Shown here piece after piece: positions 45,901 through 57,735 of a stretch of 64,000 nt of DNA. Numbering within the stretch: position 1 is the stretch's first letter; each line of letters opens with the position of its first letter. A program made the position numbers and the translations under genes. Source of the DNA: Cryptomeria japonica (taxonomy: Eukaryota; Streptophyta; Pinopsida; Cupressales; Cupressaceae); assembly GCF_030272615.1 (NCBI RefSeq), contig NC_081406.1, positions 219,364,997 to 219,428,996 of the forward strand. Direction: 5' to 3'. The notes beneath the pieces are model-generated. The model did no database searches. It was given only the letters and a program-made list of their open reading frames with translations, and had not been told where the DNA came from.

Positions 45901-46550
45901 CAATATTTGAAATCCATGGGGAATAATCAGTAGGGCGAATAAATCGAGCATCCAATAATTTTTCAATCTTAGCCTTAACAAGCAGAGCCACCTTAGGATT
46001 CATTTTTCGAATCTTTTGTTTCATGAGCTTAGCATCGGGAACTAAGACAATATTATGAGTGACAATCTTAGGATCTATAAAAGGCATGTCAGAGTATGTC
46101 CAAGCAAAGATCTCGGGGAATTCATGCAATAAATCTTCATATTGTTTTTGTTCTTTTTCATCCAAACATTTTCCAATTTTAATAACTTTTTCCTCCTTGC
46201 AAGGATCCATCTTAACATCAATGGTGTCACTTATGAGAAGATTACTTTGTTGAGGAGTATCCTTTAACTGAGGGAATTCTTTCACAATCTCATCATTATC
46301 GATCTCTTTTCCAAAATAGGCTTCAGTGTTCAAACAATAAGGGAGTACCCTATTGTGATGATAACGAGGAAGAGTATCATATGCTCCTCAAAACTTAGCT
46401 AAAGCATCATCGGTAGGAAAGATATCCAAAGCACAGTCACACAAAGGATCCCCATCAATATACTCAGGGTGTTGCATTGATAGAGATGTAGAAATAGCAT
46501 TAACACTAATACATGGTCTCTTAGAAGCTTTAGTGTGTTTGAGGGATTAT
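42941..46550 (-). pseudogene. Tat-element pol: RT, RNase H, archaeal-type RNase H, integrase
   Basis: One minus-strand frame with five stops (46388-46390 TGA, 45851-45853 TGA, 45206-45208 TAA, 45047-45049 TAA, 43478-43480 TAG). RT includes MPFGLKNAGATYQR and intact YVDD (about 45560). RNase H follows, then a second one beginning ELYFDGSKCRMG with the E and D residues in EYEALIAG and IYGDSQL. Integrase has an HHCC finger (EAHSGACGGHFG...CHQCQ), D in GLDLIG and D in ISDNG, but the catalytic Glu of the usual NGQAE motif reads Lys (NGQAK). The C-terminal part has no chromodomain. Function would be reverse transcription and insertion; the copy cannot make a whole product. Confidence 0.9.
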
Positions 46551-48486
46551 AGCCAAGTCCAAAGGCATAATTGTGAAAATTATTCTCTAGAGGAACCTTT
46601 ATCCCTTGTTCGTGAGTGCCACAACCATTTCCATGATACCCATGCTTAGCAAAAATGCGAAAACCATGACCATAACGATCAGCCATTTCAGAAAGAGAAG
46701 GCGGTTTTTCATAAGACGAAGAATCAAACTCTTCAAAATTAGAGGTGTGAGGAGAAGAAGTTTGAGAAGCGGCCACAAAATTATTACTCATAGGTTCAGG
46801 TAAGATTGACTGATTTTTAGCTTCTTCCTTCTTTTCAACCTTAAGCTCCCTAGAAGGAACCTTATATTCACCTACAAAGGTGGGATTAAAATCAAGAGAT
46901 CCCCAATCGTCTTCTGCGAGAACCTTCTCAGGATCAAAATCCTTCTCATGTGTAGATTCAAGTCGAGAAGAATCTTCTTCAGGAGCTCCAGACTCATCCA
47001 AAGAATTTTGATCATCAGAGAGCGAGGATTCATCGATAGGTATCTTGTTTAAAGAGTCATCACTAGATGAGGACGACTTAGAAGAACCCCCTTTGGAAGT
47101 AGATGTTTGTAAACAAGCTTGGAAATTAGTATCACCTATCAAGGTATATGTCTTATTGTTATAGATAAATTTAACTTGTCTATGCAATGTAGAGGGGACA
47201 ACTTGCATACTGTGAATCCAAGGTCTCCCTAATAACAAGTTGTATGTTAAATTTCCCGACATAACATGGATAGGAGTAGGCAAAGTAACAGGTCCCACTA
47301 TGAGAGGTAAGGTGATAATACCTAATGAAGTCTTAGCCACATTGTCAAAGCCTCGAATGGGACGAGAGTCAGGCTCAATGAGAGATGTATCCACATTCAT
47401 TTTATGCAATAGATTAATGCTACACACATTAAGGCCAGAGCCATTATCTACTAGTGTTCGTCTTATAGCAATGTCTTTCATGATAACCACAATCATCAAG
47501 GGATCATATTGATGTTGAATTTCACTAGTAGGCAACTCATCTTGGGTAAACACAATTTGAGCTTTAGGATTCATCACAGAGTTAACCAAAGATGCTATAT
47601 TACTAGATGTATTTAGTGGAGGAACATTCAAATCTTTCAAGGCATCTTGTAACATTCCATGATGAGCGGAAGAAGTTTGAATCAAATCCCAGAGGGATAT
47701 CTTAGCAGGGGTAGCTTTAAGTTGTTCTATGAGATCATATTCCTTACCCATAACTTGCGAAATACGGGGAGCTTGTGGAAGAATTGGTTGAGGATTAGGA
47801 AGAGAAACTGGAATAACAGGAGGAGGATTAGGCTGCCTATTATTTCTGGTGTGATAAGTATGGGCAACCACATGATAACTCTCTCTAGTTAATTGCTTGG
47901 CATAACTATAAGGACTTATAGGTTTTCTTCCTTGCACAGTGATGATTGGTTTATTCGGAGTACGAAAGGAATCATGATCATACCCTCCTTGGACAGTAAG
48001 GAGAGGTGATTTAGGAACTTGAAAGGTGGGAGAATGATAAGTACCTTGGACTTCAAAGAGAGGCTTATTATGCTCATTCAGGTTTATCATGTTAACCAAT
48101 TTAGAAGTCTTGTTCTTGTTTAAAGATTTCGATAAAGCCACAAAGTCATCAAGAGCATCATCCAACAAAGCATGATCATAGCGATTAAAAGTTTTGTCTT
48201 TTGATTCAAAAGGAGATATCTCTTCATAGAGGGGATTATTGAAAACAACCATGTTACTAGATTCAGTGGAAGAGTTGATAGGAATGTACCCTTGAGAGGA
48301 ACCATTCGACTTATCTTTCTCATCACACCTAAATGGCATAGTAACAAGGTTTATGAGTTTTTGGTAAAATGAAGGTTTGGCATCTTTAGGGTTCAAAAAC
48401 TCATCTAAAGCTTCATCTAATTCATCTTGGCTATACTCATAATAATCATCGTAAACATGAACATCTTGCAAATAAAAGTCTGACAT
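46399..48486 (-). CDS. Tat-element ORF with retropepsin (695 codons)
   Basis: Starts MSDFYLQDVH, acidic N-terminus, then three VQG repeats (FEVQG, LTVQG, ITVQG) at residues 143-186, a pre-protease phrase (ISLWDLIQTSSAH, about 263-275), and the aspartic protease with active site LVDNGSG at about 345-351 and YNLLLGRPWIHSM. A G-patch-like segment (YGHGFRI...HGNGCGTHEQGI) comes near the end. The last ~45 residues are out of frame: a frameshift at about 46530 takes the original frame into pol, so the natural product was probably a fusion. No gag zinc knuckle or capsid domain is recognised, which is odd for an element lead ORF. Confidence 0.8.
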   Translation of the reverse strand: MSDFYLQDVHVYDDYYEYSQDELDEALDEFLNPKDAKPSFYQKLINLVTMPFRCDEKDKSNGSSQGYIPINSSTESSNMVVFNNPLYEEISPFESKDKTFNRYDHALLDDALDDFVALSKSLNKNKTSKLVNMINLNEHNKPLFEVQGTYHSPTFQVPKSPLLTVQGGYDHDSFRTPNKPIITVQGRKPISPYSYAKQLTRESYHVVAHTYHTRNNRQPNPPPVIPVSLPNPQPILPQAPRISQVMGKEYDLIEQLKATPAKISLWDLIQTSSAHHGMLQDALKDLNVPPLNTSSNIASLVNSVMNPKAQIVFTQDELPTSEIQHQYDPLMIVVIMKDIAIRRTLVDNGSGLNVCSINLLHKMNVDTSLIEPDSRPIRGFDNVAKTSLGIITLPLIVGPVTLPTPIHVMSGNLTYNLLLGRPWIHSMQVVPSTLHRQVKFIYNNKTYTLIGDTNFQACLQTSTSKGGSSKSSSSSDDSLNKIPIDESSLSDDQNSLDESGAPEEDSSRLESTHEKDFDPEKVLAEDDWGSLDFNPTFVGEYKVPSRELKVEKKEEAKNQSILPEPMSNNFVAASQTSSPHTSNFEEFDSSSYEKPPSLSEMADRYGHGFRIFAKHGYHGNGCGTHEQGIKVPLENNFHNYAFGLGYNPSNTLKLLRDHVLVLMLFLHLYQCNTLSILMGILCVTVLWISFLPMML

Positions 48487-48635
48487 TTTGAAATAAAGGT
48501 TGCATAAAATTTAAACACACAATGCAAAGAAACACACTCTTTTTTTTTTTTCTTTTTTTAATAAAAATGAAATGAAAACACACTAAATCTAGATCTAGAT
48601 CTAACAAATGCAATGCAAGAGGAAGCAATGATAGA

Positions 48636-48653
48636 TTCACGTCGGGTTCACCA
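48636..48653 (-). promoter_or_regulatory. Primer binding site of the Tat element
   Basis: Minus strand TGGTGAACCCGACGTGAA starts three bases inside the 5' LTR. The complementary tRNA 3' end would be GTCGGGTTCACCA; I do not identify the tRNA. Confidence 0.75.
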
Positions 48654-48656
48654 AAA

Positions 48657-50309
48657 TGTGTAGGGGAAAAAGCGAGACTAGGTCAACATGCCCTAATCCT
48701 ACCTTTTGACACACATTACGGAATACAAAAGAGCCTAGAGGTATCACACAATTGGCTACTTCTTTTTGTGAAAGAGAGAGCCATGGGCTACCTGTTAGGA
48801 TTTCTATTCCTTTGTTGAAATTGAAAGATAAAATGATGCAAGTTCAAGTCCTAATGCATGTATGAACTAATAACAAGATTGCAGAATTGAGATTAAACAA
48901 TGAACAGCTGTAAACACAAGGATGAAATAAGAATACAAATGTGTACCCGGAGTCAAAATCTGAGTGAAAATGTTCGGGACGGGGGCGCGGGCGCCACTGT
49001 CCTGATACTATGCTGGAAACTGCACTTGAAACTGCTGTCTTGCACTCTAGAAACTGTCAAAAATGTTGTCTGTCAGGAGGACCAGGGTGCCCAGTGCCTC
49101 TGTCCCAAGGACCAGGGTGCCCAGCGCCCCTGTCTTGGTAGGACCAGGGTGCCCCACGCCCCTGTCTAGGTCTTTTTCTCTGCAATTTGGTGTGGAGTGC
49201 TGTCTCGACCTGCTTTTCCCGGATCTATAACCTGCGGCGTCGTCGGAGTCCCGAAACCTGCACTTGTATCTGAAAAAGGGTATGGTGGGCAGCTATATAG
49301 GGTTTTTCCTTAGTCAAACCCCCGCTTCGGTGATTTCCACCTCCATGAATAGCCAAGTTGTATTGTAAAATGTATTGTGTGTGTAGACCTTGTGTGTGTA
49401 CAAGATCCTAAAATGCAAGTAAGCAAACTAAAGCAACCTAGAAAGTAAAACCTAATTGCTTGTAAATGATAATGTAAATGCTCTAAATCAAGATGCAAAG
49501 TGATCTAAAGCATGAATAAATGATATATTGAATCTTATGCAAAGACATGAAAACAACATGAAATCATACCCAACCCCCAAGGGAGGGGTACAAGCCAATC
49601 TTCAGTCGGTAATCTCGTATTGTTCTTCAATGTCTTCCAAGCCCTAAATGGATGAATGAAATTGATAAATGCTTGATAGAAGGATGTTGAATGTTGTTGA
49701 AGTCTTCAAAGATCTGCTCTTTCACTGCATATGAGGTTCCTGAAAACCAAATTCAGATCCTTTCAAATGAAGAAAGAGAGCTCTTATGTATGAAACCCTA
49801 GGTCGTAATTTCGTCTTTTGGCCGACCTAGAGATTGAATCTCCTGCCAATTTCTTAGGGTTAAGCTTTATTTTATGATTGGATTGTGCTCCTAAAATTTC
49901 AGGAAAAATGTCTAGGACCATGTGCACTCCGGACGCCACGGTCCCGACAACTTTTCACCAAACTTCAGGGCTGTCGGATATGATGATTTTAGAGAGAATC
50001 CCGAAGTTACAGGTGATTTCAAGATGTTTTGACCCCCGAAACCAAGCCCCCAAGTTCAAAATAGGACTTAATTAGGGTTTTTGATTGAATGATGTATTGG
50101 AGGAATAAAATGAAAAGGCAACACTTTAACGAAAGGGCCCAACTTTATGATGCAGAGGACGATGAAATAGGACCTTAGACCTAATTAATTTGATTAATTA
50201 AATGCTAAAGGAGAAATGCAATGCAAAATGTAAAATGCACCAAGGCAGGTTCTAAACTAGGTGTGAAATTGTACCACCCTAGCAAGTGCGTACAATTTAC
50301 GATGCTACA
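48657..50309 (-). repeat. 5' LTR of the Tat element (1653 bp)
   Basis: Same termini as the 3' LTR. TATA-like TATATAG at about 49293-49300 (minus) touching a telo-box. Three GGACCAGGGTGCCC units at 49078-49165 compared with two in the other LTR. Scattered substitutions between the LTRs imply an insertion that is not recent. Confidence 0.9.
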
Positions 50310-50314
50310 CATAT

Positions 50315-53300
50315 TATAGGATTAAGGCACATTTTGACATCTTGTTTGATCCTATAACTCACCTTGCATTTATAATCATGGCTATTGTACACTTTATACA
50401 ATCTCATAGATATTAATATTAAGCAAACTCTTTTCTTGTATACCCTCTTTTTGGAAGGCTATTATTGTTTTTGGTGATGAGCTTAGAGTGTTGAGTTAAT
50501 CTTAAGCTCCTACAACATTGGCTTGCCACTACTTATGCATATATCAATTGTCAATCTAGAAACATGATCATTTCTTATGGAAGTAACATAAATAAACTAA
50601 GCATCTATCATCCTTCTCAACCCTCAACAAAGGACCCATTTTGATTAAAACATGAGGAAATTAAACATCTTGCTTTCCTTCTACGTGTATCAAGGATATT
50701 TGTTAAGAGTAATTATTTTGGTTATTCTAATAGAGTAAGCAAATCAATAAGGTGGTTGACTTGTCTAACGATATATAGGGAAGCTAGTTTGAGGGGATGT
50801 TGACTAGGCTACCTTGACACAAAGGTACGATCTTCCCAAGATACATATGGTTGCTTATTCTTAGTATGAAGAATCTCATATCCATAGGCACCATCAAACA
50901 ACCAAGTTTTCCAAACATGCATTTCCATTGTACAAGATAAGTTGTATGTTGCAAAATATCTTATACTAATTAATCAACCATATACCTACTTTATTTAAAT
51001 TCTTAAGCATTTAAAGGAAATTAAACCACTTTTTCTTGTCCACATTTTGGTGAACCTAAGAATCTTAAACACTTGCATTGCTTGTGAAATAATTGTAAAA
51101 AAATATCACCTCTAGAAGTGTATTAGAATAACATCTACAAATATCTGAAACGTACATAGATTTGTGTCCAAACTGCAAGTTCATATTAGAAAGGATTGCT
51201 TGTCTAAATTTACAAACACAACAATTGTAATTCATTATTTATAAATGTTTTTGAAAGTATGGTATAGAGCAAGGCAAGCATGTGTAAATATTAAATTATA
51301 GATGAAATATAATTTTATTTTTTAAATCCCTTCGCACAAATTTCAGACACAAACATTAGATTCCTTGAGAAAGATAAATTTGGTATTTAATTACATCTTT
51401 CTTGATTTTAGAAGTGTATACCAAAGATTCAGCTATGGAGGAACAAGCATAATTACTACCTCATAAATAGAATACAGTAGAGGCAATCTAACCTAATGCA
51501 TAATTAATATATATTTCTTACATAATTATTAAAGTACAGTTTTTGCTACAAAGGTTTTGCAAATGACTATCAACAAGTTAAGCAGGCCTAGATGTGAGTG
51601 AAAATCCTAAAACTATATCAAAATGGAAGGCGAAAACTCCAAAAATAGTATTTCAATAAGTCAATCACCAAGAAAAAACCACATAGTTTACCCAAATAAA
51701 AGGAGTTTATAAGAAAATAATTTCAAATAAAAATAAGAAATATTTTTTCACATATAAAATGAATTTCAAATAAACTAAGAAAGAGTGAGCAAGTCAATGT
51801 TGAAGTTTTACCTTGATGAACACCAAATGGTCAAGGTGCTCACCAAGCCTAAACAAAATGGTGTTGTGGAAACCATGTCATCTACAACATTGATCTTTGA
51901 AATCTCCTTGGAATTAAAATATTGCGGAGCTTGAAAATTCATCATATAATTGTTTCTCAAACAATTGTAGCTCACAATGGAGATTGACTACACTACAAAC
52001 CAAAGATTAGTATAGATTAAAAATGCATACTAAACAATGCCATGAAAGTGGTAAATTACTAGTAGCTCTTCCAATTGTATACCTTAGTACCAATATCAAC
52101 AAGGAGATCCACAAGTGTAGACTTCATCTTTCTCTTACCACTCTTGAAATTATCCCCTCCAATAAGATTATTCTTCACAATGACTAACTTTATTAAATTT
52201 GCATGACATAATACTCAAATAAAGTTGCAAGCCAATGTCTCATCCCATATTTCTTATTTATGATATTATTTATATTTTAAATTAATTATAGGCCCCAACA
52301 TTATGGAGCATATATGATATTGTGGAAGAACATGTGTGACATTTTGGTTCTACAAAGAATTCTAGGCAAATAGTTGAACTTTGGAGTTTTTCAGGGAACA
52401 ATGGAGATGGTACACTAGTTAAAGGATGATAAAAAATTGTCATTGAAAAACAAATATTTTAACAAATAAATATTCAATCTTTTTAGGCACAAACGAAAGC
52501 ATTAGCATGGGATGACCATATCCAAAAGTGTTATGATCAAATATATTCTAAGAAATTATTAAATTTGAGAGTTTGGAAAATGAGTATGACAACTTTGACA
52601 AGTCCAATAGGTCAACAAATTTTACAAGGCTCTAGATCAAATTGTTGGGATTGGGTGGAAGGGTACGTCATGAGGATGAAGGTTGACAAACTAATAGACA
52701 AATGGGAAGTGGATATGAATGAGATGGCATATGAGGAGTGACATACCCAAAAGTTGGAAACTCCAACAATATCTAGAACATAAGGAAATCACCCCAACCC
52801 ACCTAAATCTAAGAATAATTTATAAATTTTACAACCTTGTACATATAGTGACAATTACAAGATAACAAAAGGTAACAATTTAAGTAACACTTTGACTCAT
52901 GAAAAATCCACTTATACTATCTTGTATTGATTATAAAAGCTAGGCTAACATAAAGAAACTATCGAAAAAATTATATAGGTTGATCAAACAATTTCCTACT
53001 TTACCCGATGAGAGAAAAGAATGCATGAAAGCTTACATAATAACCATACGCAAAGCTCAAAGAAATACCACATGTTAACACAAGACATACCTTTGAAAAA
53101 ACCTCAAGAGGGAAAAACCTAGCCTCCAAAAGCAGCCACATTCAATGTATTATTCAGCAATTAAATTATTGTAATACTTACAAAGTCTCCATGAATACTT
53201 ATAAAACAATAAGATTCTCCAATGCATCCTCCATGTATATGCATATCCCATGTTATGCTTTACATATGCACTCTTCAAGAGTAGGCTCAATACAATGAGA

Positions 53301-53351
53301 GCCAAGCTAATAACTATCCAACTTCAACCACTAAGCTTGCTTTTATAGAAT
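50315..53351. other. AT-rich spacer or intron, nothing recognised
   Basis: No ORF with domain content. Might be 5' flanking or intronic DNA of the IF-2 gene. A short open phrase at about 52578-52740 (+) is under 60 codons and unrecognised. Confidence 0.45.
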
Positions 53352-54800
53352 CTGATAATATGATGAAACTATACGGATCTGGTCAACTACTGAGAGGGGG
53401 GGTGGGTGAATCAGTAGATAGAAAATAAACTAAAATTTCACCAAACTTAATTCCAACTTAGAAACCAATCACTAAACTAACCGGTTTAGTCACTGTATCA
53501 AAAACTGCAACTGCACTGTCAAACTTTACCGATTGACCAAAACATCAATGATACAAGGTAACAGATCTGAAACTCACATTCCATTTACCCAAAACATTAA
53601 ACCACTTCACTAATACCAGTAATAACTCATTTTAGATCATTTCTAGTTATCTAAACATATCTAAGTGGCTTTACCAGTTATTCATATCAACCATATCAAA
53701 AACACATTCACAAAATCATTCACCACTTGACACAATGATTTTTCACGTGGAAACCCAAATGGGAAAAACCACGGTGGGGATGAATACTCACAAGTATTCT
53801 GAACTCTTCTGAAGTTCGCCCTGTTAGGAGTCGAGCCTTGTTAGAAGCTTATACAATAATGTCCTGTTAAGAACAAATCCGGTTAAGGACCACCCGATTA
53901 AGGGATTGACTACAATACACTGTTAAAGGCAATACCCTGTTAGAGGCAACCTCTGTGGAAGATTCCAAATCCAAGCTAATGGATCACCTGGTTAGAAAAT
54001 TTAAACAAGAAGCCTGTTAAAGCTTACTTGGTTAGGGGATTTAACTGTTGTAATGGTTAGAGAACAACAAGTTCTTTGTTGATCTAGTAATAGCACATCC
54101 TTGCTTAATCAGATCCTATTTTGCTCCTATTTGCCTTCACAACATTCTGCAGACACACTTTCTAGTTTGGCAACAATCACACTTAACCAAATTTGCCAAC
54201 ACAACATTGAAACGAATCATCGACCTTATAAGAAAATACAATAGGTTGGCAACACAAAACAAAACCTACAAATCTCATAGAGATTACAAACATATTGGTT
54301 CCAACACAACCATTAGATTACATAGCAATCAACTACACATTGTTCTAGACAACTTGAACCACTTCTGGATCACCGCACATTGGATCCTGTAACTCATCAT
54401 GCGTTTTACACTTCATGCTATGCATTTGATCATTCTCAAGATAAACAGTTATCTTCATGTGCCAAAACCACTTTGAAACTCATCACGTGCATCATGCATA
54501 TGTGACATCTTCATCTCCGATCACCATTCGGTCATAGATCATCACAACAAATTCTCCAAGCTCCATTGATTAGGGTTCTGCTTATCAACTGGTTAGGGTT
54601 ACGGGTTGATCACTCTACTTCAATAATAATACCAATACCGGTTGCCTCCACTTCTTAACTACCAATTGCATTATTGCAATACATCTTCATTACCGGTTGC
54701 AATACATCTTCATTACCGGTTGCAATACATTTTCATTACCGGTTGCTATTGACATCAACGACAACACTATACTTCATCAATGCAGTCTTCATGCAATGCC
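53352..54800 (-). repeat. Copia (SIRE/Maximus-like) 3' LTR
   Basis: High end TGGCATTGCATGAAG (minus strand) follows the PPT. The low end has the phrase CTACTGAGAGGGGGGGTG(G)GTGAATCAG and then GGGAAAAACCACGGTGGG on the plus strand, typical of U5 in large plant copia LTRs. The low boundary is approximate. Several GTTA-rich short repeats lie at 53820-54060. Confidence 0.6.
54673..54746. repeat. About 22-bp tandem repeat in the copia LTR
   Basis: Unit TTACCGGTTGCAATACATCTTCA, about three and a half copies, with the palindromic word ACCGGT. Confidence 0.8.
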
Positions 54801-54819
54801 AATAATCTCCCCCTTTGGC
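54801..54819 (-). promoter_or_regulatory. Copia polypurine tract
   Basis: Minus strand GCCAAAGGGGGAGATTAT adjoins the LTR start TGGCATTGC. A second similar tract (TTGTCAAAGGGGGAGAAG) lies upstream at about 54978-54995; such doubled tracts occur in SIRE-type elements. Confidence 0.65.
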
Positions 54820-55079
54820 ATTGATGGCAATACAAATATCAATACCCTTGATTATGATGATTGAGAGTAAAGCATATACACAGGTATAGGAATCCTGGTT
54901 TACATTTTTCCACATACTCTCCTTCAACTATATCTTCATGTCTTCAGCTGGTAACTGGATATTCAATCATACAACTCTTCTCCCCCTTTGACAACAATGC
55001 CAAAGTGAAGGTTAACCATACAGTTTCATGCTTCACCTCTCTGCAACTAGTTGCTCCCCCTGTGGAGTAGCTCCACTCT

Positions 55080-57735
55080 TCACCAATCCTGCTGCAAGAT
55101 TTTCAATAGGCTTCGGGATTGATGGCTTCCCCATTTGCTGCAATTGACTTCATGTAGGGGTACAACCCCTAACTTTACTCTAAGATACTCAAATTTAGCC
55201 TTAGGTAGAGGTTTGGTAAAGAAATCTGCTAGTTGTTCTTTAGTAGATACATGCTCCAATGACACATCTTTACTTTGCACTTTCTCTCCCAAGAAATGAT
55301 AAGCTCAATATGCTTTGTCCTAGCACGCAACATTGGATTCTTTGAAATGTTTATTGCACTTGTGTTATCATAGAAAATCCTTACCAGTTCTGATATCTTT
55401 AGCTTGAAACCTTCCAAAATGTGTTTCATCCAGATTAATTGGGTACAATTCATATATGCTGCAACATATTCGACTTCTGGAGTAGATTGAGAGATACAAC
55501 TCTATTTCTTGCTGCTCCATGACACTAGTTTGCCTCCAAGAGAAAATGCTCCTCCAGTTGTACTCTTCCTGTCATCAACATTACCTGCTCAATTTGCATA
55601 TGTATAGACTTTTAGATCAAAGTTACCTGCATATGGATACCATAATCCATAATCAATTGTACCTTTCAGATATCTGAAAATTCTGTTGGCTGCAACCATG
55701 TGTGTATCCTTCGGGCTTTTCTAAAATATGGCAACCAATCCTATTGCATGAGCAATGCTCGATCTGCCGTGGACAACATAATGTAGTTTACCTATCATTG
55801 ACTTGTACTCCTTTTCATCAACTGATGCAAAATCATCTTCTTTAGACAATTTACAACCTGTAACCATTGGTGTTCCAACTAGTATACAGTCTCCCATTCC
55901 AAAAGTCTTCAACACTTCTTTCACATATTTGGATTGTGTGATGAAAATACCTTCCTTCATTTGTTGGATTTGCAAACCTATGAATTTTTTTTATCTCACC
56001 TACCAGTGACATCCATTTCATTAGCAAAATCATGAGACATATCATCATTTCCTCCAAAAATGATATCATCCACAGATACCTCACTTACCAGTATCTTATC
56101 ACCTTCTGTATTGAGATATATGATATTGTCTTCACTAGTTCTTTGAAAACCTATCTTCACCAAGTGAGAGTGCAATCTTTCATACCATGCTCTTGGTGCT
56201 TGCTTCAGTCCATATAATGCCTTATGTAATTTGCACACCATGTCCTTTTCTACAATTAAAGTATAACCATCTAGCTGTTCAATGTAGACTTCCTCTTCCA
56301 ATATTCCATTTAGGAATGCTGACTTAACATCCATGTGATACACTTCGAATCCTCTGTAAGCTGCAAATGCAAGTAGAGTCCTTACTCATTCCAATCTTGC
56401 AACTGGTGCAAATGTCTCACCATAGTCTTCACCTTCTTCTTGTGCATATCCTTTGCATACCAGTTTGGCTTTATTTCTGAATACCCATTTTGTACCTATT
56501 ACATTCTTGTTCTCCACTTTGGGTACTAGTGACCAAGTATTGTTCTTCTCTATCTCGTCAAGTTCTTCTTCCATTGCCTTGATCCAGTTTTCATCTCCAA
56601 AGGCTTCTTTTGTAGTTCTAGGCTCAATGGTGGAGATCATACAAGAGTTCTCTCTTATCCCTCTTCTAGTTAATACATCTGCATTCATGTCTCCTATAAT
56701 CTGATCGAGGCTATGATTGAGTCTAACATACCTTAGAATAACATGATCTTGTCTTTCAGGTTCTTCTTCTACTTCACTTTCTTTTTCAACTAAGGCTCTG
56801 ATGCCTTAAACTTGCTAAATGCTTATGTCTTGTCTTTCAAGAATGTGACCCACATCATCCTTGAGCAATCACTGGTAAATATCATGAAGCACCAATCACC
56901 TTGAATACTCCTAGTCCTCATTGGTCAACAAAGGTCAGTATGAACCAAATCTAGCAAATGTTTTGCTAAGAAAAATTTGTTCTTGAAGGTTGAGGATGTA
57001 ATTTTCCCTAACTGACATTCCTTGCACAAAGTATTCACTGGTTTGTCCAATTGTGGCAAACCTCTTACTTATTTGGACTTACTGACTCTTATAATGTTAT
57101 CAAAATTTACATGACAAAATCTCTGATGCCAAAGCCAACTATCTTCTACTTTTGCAATTAAACAACTATTGACTTTAGAGTTTAAATGAAACTAGTTACC
57201 TTTGGTTTGTTTGTCAGTTGCAATCAGTTTACCTTTGCTTCCATAAATCTTGCACACTCCATTCTTGAATTCCAATGGGTAACCTTTGTCATTGAATTGA
57301 GCAACACTCAAAAGATTGTGTTTCAGACCTTTAACCCAGTAGACATCATCTACACTGCTTTTACCATTCAGAGAGATGGATCCCTTTCCTTTCACCATGC
57401 AGGGTGAGTCATTCCCAAATCTAACAACACCTCCATCAAATTCCCTCAAAGTAAGAAACTTACTCTGGTCACCGGTCATGTGGTTTGAACAACCACTGTC
57501 TATAATCTAGTCATCAGAACTATCCATGCAAGAGACCAATGCCTTCTGATCTAATGTCTCTTATTTAATTGCAACAAAGACAATGTCCTCATTTGCATCT
57601 TCCTTAGATTCTTCATTTGTAAATACTCCATCCACTGCAATGAGACAATCTCTTTCACCTTTTCCTTTATACTTTCTATACTTCTCATGTTTTTGCTCAT
57701 TATCTCCATTATCTCTTTTACCAGGAGGAATTGTT
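55080..57735 (-). pseudogene. Decayed copia pol: protease, partial integrase, RT, RNase H
   Basis: Minus-strand pieces: protease near 57510-57470 (DSGCSNHMTGD), pre-integrase (LWHQRFCHVN, CKECQLGK) at about 57110-57020, first integrase Asp (HTDLC, DCSRMMWVTFLKDK) at about 56960-56830, then a jump to the linker before RT; the integrase DDE C-terminal half is absent. RT at 56688-55721 has ENKNVIGTKWVFRNK, MDVKSAFLNG, HKALYGLKQAPRAWY and VDDIIFGG. RNase H (55453-55080) has YDNTSAINISKNP, RTKHIEL and QLADFFTKPLP. Many frameshifts and stops. Together they would perform reverse transcription; this copy cannot. Confidence 0.85.

Larger units (their letters stand above)
37534..50314 (-). mobile_element. 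Complete Ty3/gypsy Tat-lineage retrotransposon, inactivated
   Basis: The element (37539-50309) is 12.77 kb, flanked by perfect CATAT duplications (37534-37538 and 50310-50314). Minus-strand order is 5' LTR (50309-48657), PBS, an ORF with protease, RT, RNase H, a second archaeal-type RNase H, integrase, then an antisense gene and the 3' LTR (39198-37539). A second RNase H before integrase is the accepted mark of the Tat lineage. The polyprotein has a frameshift and five nonsense codons. It lies between the DAR GTPase gene and the IF-2 exons. I see no zinc knuckle or gag domain. Confidence 0.9.
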
